From the NCBI GenBank assembly GCA_035528575.1, contig DATKYK010000009.1, positions 1 through 57,864 of the forward strand: a stretch of 57,864 bases of DNA, read 5' to 3'. The translations under genes were made by a program, and so were the position numbers. The stretch comes from Dehalococcoidia bacterium (GTDB taxonomy: Bacteria > Chloroflexota > Dehalococcoidia > E44-bin15). Position 1 is the first letter of the stretch. Each line of letters begins with the position of its first letter. The notes below the pieces were generated by a model. It made no database searches. It saw only the letters and a program-made list of their open reading frames with translations, and was not told the DNA's origin. Below, in pieces: positions 53,052 to 57,864 of this stretch.

Positions 53052-54221
53052 TTAAAGCCCGACAATGCAGACGCTTACTACTGATGCGTAGGGCTCATAG
53101 CCCATGTTATGTGCCAGGCCCAACTTGGGGTCTTTTAGCTGACGTTTATCAGCCCTGCCCTGAAGCTGGAGATAAAGCTCGTAAATCATCCTTATACCGG
53201 AAGCACCTATGGGGTGTCCGAAGCACTTCAGCCCTCCATCGGGTTGCACCGGTAGAGCGCCGTCAAGGTGAAAAGTGCCCGCCTCGATGTCCTGCTTCAC
53301 CTTGCCACGAGGGCTGAACTGGAGATCCTCCATGGCAACAGCCTCGCTTATGGAGAAGCAGTCGTGGACCTCGGCCATGCTAATTTCCTTTCGGGGATCC
53401 TTAATCCCAGCCTCCGCGTAGGCAGCTACGCCGGCACGATAGGTCTCCTCAACATGGGTGTAGTCGTACTCTGATGTCATTCGTCCCGATGTGGGGCCGG
53501 CGCATATCTGAAGTGCCTTTATATATACCGGATCGGGTCGGAACTTCTTTGCTATATCGGCGCGGGCGATGATAGCTGCTGAAGCGCCATCGGAGACGCC
53601 ACAGCAGTCAAAGAGCCCCAGCGGCCAGGCGATAATAGGAGCGTTTAACACCTGCTCCAGGGTTAACTCCCTCCTCAAATGGGCCTTGGGATTGAGTGTG
53701 CCGTTGTGGTGGCTCTTGATCGAGATCTTGGCCAGCATGGTCTTACCCTCTTCGGGGCTCAATCCGTAGCGATTGAAGTACCTGGTGGCCACAATGGCGA
53801 AGACGCCGGGCATGCTTGACTGATAGTGGGTGTTGGTATGATTCTCCATGCCCGGCAGGCCGCTCATGCCCTCATCTTTCAGCTTCTCGAAACCCACAGC
53901 CATACAAATATCGTGAATACCGGCGGCTACAGCATAGGAGGCACCCCTCACCGCCTCATGGCCGGAGCCACAGGCGTTCTCTACCCTGGTAACCGGAAGG
54001 TACTGCAGCTTCAAGGGCTCGCTGACGGAGCGGCCGCCCATTCCACTGAAAAGGGTGCCTACCCACACGGCCTCGATATCCTTTGCCTCGACACCGGCAT
54101 CGGCGTAGGCTTCGCTGACCGCATCCACGATGAGGTCGCTGGGGCCCTTGTCCCACAGCTCGCCAAACTTGGTGCAGCCCATACCTACAATGGCGACTCT
54201 ATCCTTAATGCTACCTGACAT
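53052..54221 (-). CDS. Thiolase family protein (SCP2/archaeal-type acetyl-CoA acyltransferase)
   Basis: This 389-residue thiolase has DRVAIVGMGCTKFGE at the start, the nucleophile Cys in VENACGSGHEAVRGA, the catalytic His in AEVHDCFSI and the second His in KCFGHPIGASG. The C-terminal Cys motif typical of degradative thiolases is changed to NMGYEPYASVVSV. This is the SCP2-like/archaeal group, which in archaea forms a complex with HMG-CoA synthase and a DUF35 protein. It follows the HMGCS/DUF35 gene by 12 bp. Confidence 0.9.
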   Translation of the reverse strand: MSGSIKDRVAIVGMGCTKFGELWDKGPSDLIVDAVSEAYADAGVEAKDIEAVWVGTLFSGMGGRSVSEPLKLQYLPVTRVENACGSGHEAVRGASYAVAAGIHDICMAVGFEKLKDEGMSGLPGMENHTNTHYQSSMPGVFAIVATRYFNRYGLSPEEGKTMLAKISIKSHHNGTLNPKAHLRRELTLEQVLNAPIIAWPLGLFDCCGVSDGASAAIIARADIAKKFRPDPVYIKALQICAGPTSGRMTSEYDYTHVEETYRAGVAAYAEAGIKDPRKEISMAEVHDCFSISEAVAMEDLQFSPRGKVKQDIEAGTFHLDGALPVQPDGGLKCFGHPIGASGIRMIYELYLQLQGRADKRQLKDPKLGLAHNMGYEPYASVVSVCIVGL

Positions 54222-54233
54222 CTCTTGCCTCCT

Positions 54234-55688
54234 TTAACACCTTATAGGCCTGGCCTTCCAGAAATAGTTGGTGATGCCCCGATCGAATTGCATCTTCCTG
54301 AAGGTCATCTCCACCTCAGTACCCACCTCGATCTTTTCCGGGTCGCGATCGGTGAGGTCGAAGAACGCCCTTCCCCCTCCCTCGAAGTCGATCAGCACTA
54401 CCGAGGCGGGTGGATCAGCGACCTGGGCCAGTTGATCATGGGTGAAGCTGAAGATTTTAGCCTTCCTTCCGGCGAAGTTATAGTCCCTAAAATCGTCCTG
54501 CGCCTGACACTTGGCACACACGCGGATGGGTGACGTGCTCATAGCGCCGTTGTCATACTGCGGGGTGCCGCAGCGCCTGCACTTGACGCCCCAGAGTCCC
54601 AGCAGGACCCTCCTCTCCCGCCAGATAGCGGATAGGCGGATGTGCTGCTTTTCGGGCCTCCTCGCCATCTCCAGAGGAACCAGCTCACGCCAGCGCAGAT
54701 AGTCATTATAGTTTTCCAGCATCCGCTTGGACTCTAGATGCTTTCTCATCCCGCGGCGCTCTCCCAGCTTCTCTATGACATCGGTTACCTCCATGAGAAA
54801 TGCGTCGGCGCCATTTCCAAAACCGGCAAAGAGTATCTTATCTCCTGGCTTGGCCTCCTCCAGGGCGCTTACCAGCATCATCGGAGCCATAGCACAGCCG
54901 GTTATACCCACACTCATAAAGAGGCTAAACGGGTCCTGGAGTTGAGAGGGGTCAAAACCCAGGGCTGCTGCCGCACGGCCGTGCCTCCTAACATCGCCAG
55001 AGGGGTCGAAAACGACCTTGGTGAGGTCTTTGGGCGAGAGGCCACACTTACCCATCAAGCCAGATATGGCCTCGGGTAAAACCTTGGAGTAGCCCTCGTC
55101 CAGTACCATGCGGTCTTCCCAGGCGCGCACAAAGGTGTCGCTCTCAGAACGCCAGGTCCCCGCCAGCTCATCCGATATGGAATAGCTCTCCTTAATCTCG
55201 GCAATGACATTATCCCTGCCCAGAAGAAGGGCAGCGGCGCCATCGCCCAGGCCCTGCTCCAGCATGCCGCCCGGGGCTGCCATGCGGCTATCAGCCGCGG
55301 TTACCAGGATGCTATTTGCCGTACCGGCTTTAATGGTATCCAGGGCCAGGGACATAGCGGTTGTCCCCGAGCGTAGCGAGGTGGTTATATCAGCAGTGCG
55401 TATATCCCGACGCAGATCGAGGGGCAAGGCCATTAAGGCCGAGCATTGCTTCTCCTTATAGGGAGAGGTGGTAGTGGCAAAGTAGAGGCCATCTACGTTA
55501 TGTGGGTCTATATCTTTCAGGCAGTCTATGGCTGCCTCTACCGACATGGTCAGGCTATCCTCATCATAGCAAGCGACCGCCTTCTCTCCGGGCATGGCAA
55601 AGCCCCCCCAGGCTTTAAGGAAATTCTGCCGGTCTATCCGGTGCCAGGGTATGTAGGCACCATATGATGTTATCCCTATCATTGTCAC
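54234..55688 (-). CDS. HMG-CoA-synthase-like domain fused to DUF35 (zinc ribbon + OB fold)
   Basis: This 484-residue protein. Residues 1-310 match the archaeal-type HMG-CoA synthase/KAS III fold (DGLYFATTTSPY; ADITTSLRSGTTAM; GFGNGADAFLMEV). By alignment to known motifs the catalytic Cys is Leu105, the Glu is Thr near 73, and the His is probably Asp228, so condensation chemistry seems lost. Residues about 375-484 are DUF35: a zinc ribbon (CRRC and CAKC) and an OB fold. In archaea the DUF35 protein channels acetoacetyl-CoA from thiolase to the synthase. Here it may act as a scaffold or acyl-CoA carrier for the thiolase. GGAGGTGACA precedes the ATG. Confidence 0.82.
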   Translation of the reverse strand: MTMIGITSYGAYIPWHRIDRQNFLKAWGGFAMPGEKAVACYDEDSLTMSVEAAIDCLKDIDPHNVDGLYFATTTSPYKEKQCSALMALPLDLRRDIRTADITTSLRSGTTAMSLALDTIKAGTANSILVTAADSRMAAPGGMLEQGLGDGAAALLLGRDNVIAEIKESYSISDELAGTWRSESDTFVRAWEDRMVLDEGYSKVLPEAISGLMGKCGLSPKDLTKVVFDPSGDVRRHGRAAAALGFDPSQLQDPFSLFMSVGITGCAMAPMMLVSALEEAKPGDKILFAGFGNGADAFLMEVTDVIEKLGERRGMRKHLESKRMLENYNDYLRWRELVPLEMARRPEKQHIRLSAIWRERRVLLGLWGVKCRRCGTPQYDNGAMSTSPIRVCAKCQAQDDFRDYNFAGRKAKIFSFTHDQLAQVADPPASVVLIDFEGGGRAFFDLTDRDPEKIEVGTEVEMTFRKMQFDRGITNYFWKARPIRC

Positions 55689-55952
55689 CTCCTATTTGAA
55701 TTTAGGGCTTAGCCCACCAAGTCATTTTATATCAAGCGTTCAGCCTCGTGTTCAGACGGAATGTCAAATCCGATTCCTGGGTGAACCGTTTTAATGACGC
55801 AGTGGGAATATACCATGCTCCCGAGGTGGCGTCAAGGCGAAAATAAATAAGAAAAAGCCCTAATTTTCGCTCGAGGGGCTTGAGCTTCGCTGACTTTAGC
55901 GGGTATATTGAAAACGGATTGCTGAGTGGAAAAGGAGGAAGCAACAGCAAAC

Positions 55953-56272
55953 ATGGCATACCGAGTAGGCGTTTCCAAGGCTATCGAGTTTTGCTGCACC
56001 GGGCATGTCATCGATGGCAAGGAAGCCTATCGCATCGGCTTCGCCAATAAAGTCTTCTGCTGGATCAGTACCTTAATAAGGCCAAGGAGGTGGTGAGGAG
56101 AATTGGCGGCATGCGCCTGGCGGCGCTCATCATGACCAAGGCAACCACCCGGGCGGTGCAGGATATAGACCGCAAATCAACCCTGCGCTATTGCGATGAC
56201 GGTTTATGGAGTCTATTAAGTGAGCAGGACACCGCCGATTTTGGCCTCGAACGCTGGGTGAAAGATAGGTAA
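55953..56272 (+). pseudogene. Enoyl-CoA hydratase/isomerase C-terminal remnant, frameshifted
   Basis: From ATG 55953 the frame reads VGVSKAIEFCCTGHVIDGKE then GFANKV, the second half of a crotonase fold. It then shifts near 56060 into another frame (LDQYLNKAKEVVRRIGGMRL to LERWVKDR) and stops at 56272. The N-terminal oxyanion-hole half is missing. It is both truncated and frameshifted, thus dead. Confidence 0.8.
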
Positions 56273-56282
56273 GGAGGATTAC

Positions 56283-56411
56283 ATGGCTGAAAGAGTAGGA
56301 ATCGTATCTGTGGCTCAGACCATCTCTGGAGGATACTATCCATCACTCAAGGTATTATTCTTCCTTCAACTTTATGGTATTATTCTAGCTTCAAGCCAAC
56401 AGTGTGTTTGA
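56283..56411 (+). pseudogene. Thiolase N-terminal remnant
   Basis: After TAAGGAGGATTAC the frame begins MAERVGIVSVAQT, the typical start of a SCP2-type thiolase. It then departs into unrelated A/T-rich sequence and stops at 56411. This looks like the start of a thiolase gene cut off by a deletion just after the hydratase remnant. Confidence 0.6.
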
Positions 56412-56474
56412 CACAGTGGTGTGGATGTGATACATTACGAGCCCCAATCTCTGTAGAACTTGCAAGGAGGCGAC

Positions 56475-57864
56475 ATGGAACACCAGGTACAGATAATTGC
56501 CAGTGATGCCGGCGGCACCATGACTGACATGATGGTGGTAGACAGCGAGGGTAACTTCACAATCGGCAAGGCGGCAACTACCCCCCAGGATCAATCCCTG
56601 GGTGTTTGGGAGTCGCTGACGGATGCCTTCGAGTACTGGGATATCGATTTCAAAAAGCAGGCGGGTAATATCCTCCCCAGTGTTGAGGCCTTAGTCTATT
56701 GTGGCACTTCGATGATGAATGTGATTCTTACCGGGACTGGCCAGAAGGTGGGAGTCATCACCCAACGGGGGGATGAGGACATCTTCCTCCACGAACGGAG
56801 CGCCCAGACCTATGCCGGCTATGCTTACCAGGATGTTCTCCACCATGTCACGCATGCTCACAACAGGCCCCTGGTACCTCGACGGCTAGTTAAGGGCGTA
56901 ACCGGCAGGATAGATGCGTTTGCCTCCGAGGCCATACCGCTATATGAGCATGAGGTGGTAAGGGCCATAGAGGAACTACTGGATAAGGGAGTAGACGCCA
57001 TCGCTGTCTGCCTGTGGTATTCATACCTGAATCCGATGCACGAGCTGAGGGTGTCAGAGATAGCCCACGAGATAATGGGGAAGCGGGGTCGCCAGGTGCC
57101 GGTGTATCTCTCTTGCCAGCTTTGTCCTATTACCAGGGAGCAATCGCGACTAAACACGCTCGTGCTCCATGCCAGCGCTGCAGAGCCTGGACGCGAACAG
57201 CTGTCTGGGATCGAGCGCAAGCTCCAGGACAGTGGATACAGGTATCCGCTTCAGATAGTTCTGGCACACGGAGGCGTGACCAATATTCGCTACCCCCGAA
57301 TCTATGAAGGGTGCTTCTCCGGGCCTATCGGGGGTCTGCTCGGGGTTCGCTATCTGGAGCAGGTGATGGGGACAGGCAACTGGGTATGCTCCGACATGGG
57401 CGGTACCAGCTTCGACGTGGGCCTCATCATGAGCGGCGAGCCTGTCATGCTGCGCGAGGTGGTCATCAACCGCAGGATATTCAATATTCCCACCCTGCTC
57501 ATGGATACTATCGGCGCCGGCACCGGGATGTACGTTACCATCGACCCCATCACCATGCGGATTACCGTTGGTCCCGAGAGCGCCGGGGCCGACCCGGGAC
57601 CGGTCTCCTACGATATGGGAAACGAGGTGCCCACGGTTATGGACTGTGTCCTCATCATGGGCATCCTGAATCCGGACAATTACCTGGGAGGCAAGCTCAA
57701 ACTAAACAAAGAGAAGGCCCTCAAGGCTATCAAGGAGAAATGTGCCGATGTCCTGGGCGTCGACCCCTATTACCTCGCAGAGGGGGTGTATAAGCTCATC
57801 AACAGCACTATGAAGGAGCACATCAGGGCAGTGCTCTATGCTCGGGGATTCTCCCCGGCAGATT
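56475..57864 (+). CDS. Hydantoinase A/oxoprolinase family protein (acetone-carboxylase-type), 3' end outside window
   Basis: The frame is open from ATG 56475 (AAGGAGGCGAC upstream) to the right edge, 463 codons. DAGGTMTDMMVVD at the N-terminus is the phosphate-binding loop of the HyuA family (usually DxGGTxTD). CGTSMMNVILTG and SDMGGTSFDVGLI (second ATP loop) follow. This ASKHA-like subunit activates substrate with ATP in hydantoinases, oxoprolinase and acetone or acetophenone carboxylases. The long form with a VYLSCQLCPITREQSR segment resembles carboxylase subunits. A HyuB-type partner would be expected just outside. Confidence 0.85.
   Translation, partial: MEHQVQIIASDAGGTMTDMMVVDSEGNFTIGKAATTPQDQSLGVWESLTDAFEYWDIDFKKQAGNILPSVEALVYCGTSMMNVILTGTGQKVGVITQRGDEDIFLHERSAQTYAGYAYQDVLHHVTHAHNRPLVPRRLVKGVTGRIDAFASEAIPLYEHEVVRAIEELLDKGVDAIAVCLWYSYLNPMHELRVSEIAHEIMGKRGRQVPVYLSCQLCPITREQSRLNTLVLHASAAEPGREQLSGIERKLQDSGYRYPLQIVLAHGGVTNIRYPRIYEGCFSGPIGGLLGVRYLEQVMGTGNWVCSDMGGTSFDVGLIMSGEPVMLREVVINRRIFNIPTLLMDTIGAGTGMYVTIDPITMRITVGPESAGADPGPVSYDMGNEVPTVMDCVLIMGILNPDNYLGGKLKLNKEKALKAIKEKCADVLGVDPYYLAEGVYKLINSTMKEHIRAVLYARGFSPAD

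Overview
The window looks like a chromosome segment of an uncultured Chloroflexota bacterium, probably from the class Dehalococcoidia. This is an inference, not a database result. It rests on tyrosine recombinases whose C-termini carry the GRWESLEMVQRY motif I associate with Dehalococcoides-type integrases, two copies of a 46-residue DUF5679-type zinc-ribbon protein, a 5S rRNA gene with no 16S or 23S beside it, and a thiolase / DUF35 / hydantoinase-type region. Composition is roughly balanced in G+C, with lower G+C in the 40-48 kb accessory part.

Layout. 1-6.7 kb is a mixed, partly decayed region: the end of a TPR-repeat gene followed by an attC-like hairpin, a small zinc-ribbon gene, a putative nuclease, a seven-bladed TolB-type lipoprotein, a lipocalin-like protein, a tandem universal stress protein and a nitroreductase whose 3' end is duplicated nearby. 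6.7-9.8 kb is a NuoE / NuoF / HoxU-like diaphorase operon. 9.9-30.1 kb is mostly housekeeping: a transposase remnant, 5S rRNA, rpsU-yqeY, the replication set rplI-dnaB-dnaD-dnaC with an HNH gene, ricT and holB, lysA, an M16 peptidase, groES-groEL under a CIRCE operator, tsaD, a CNNM/CorC-type protein, an M48 peptidase, a histidine phosphatase and tilS. 30.2-35.7 kb holds a UbiA-type prenyltransferase, an old-yellow-enzyme family oxidoreductase, a truncated ABC transporter gene, a nucleotide kinase and dCMP deaminase.

35.8-39.6 kb is an integration hot spot. An exact 53-bp copy of the 3' part of a tRNA-Arg(UCU) occurs twice, on either side of a type 2 isopentenyl-diphosphate isomerase gene. 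A third, full-length but D-arm-degenerate tRNA-Arg-like sequence follows. Between the second and third lie a frameshifted integrase, a small zinc-finger gene and the tail of a second integrase.

The most interesting part is 43.3-51.8 kb, a one-strand, tightly packed gene set that looks like a peptide-natural-product (RiPP) pathway. It has a radical SAM/SPASM maturase, a PqqD-like recognition protein and a 45-residue peptide with a YxxPxL motif and a C-x2-C-x2-C-x2-C tail. These are followed by a 1102-residue metallo-beta-lactamase-fold protein, an alpha/alpha-toroid (squalene-cyclase-like) protein, an asparagine-synthetase homologue and a family 4 glycosyltransferase. The parts recall PQQ (peptide, PqqD, PqqE, MBL-fold PqqB), mycofactocin (peptide, MftB, MftC, glycosyltransferase) and lasso peptides (YxxPxL leader, RRE, AsnB-like cyclase). 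The combination matches none of them.

The right end (53.0-57.9 kb) has a thiolase next to a fused HMG-CoA-synthase-like/DUF35 protein that appears to lack the condensing-enzyme catalytic residues, decayed enoyl-CoA hydratase and thiolase fragments, and the start of a hydantoinase A / acetone-carboxylase-type gene that runs off the window.
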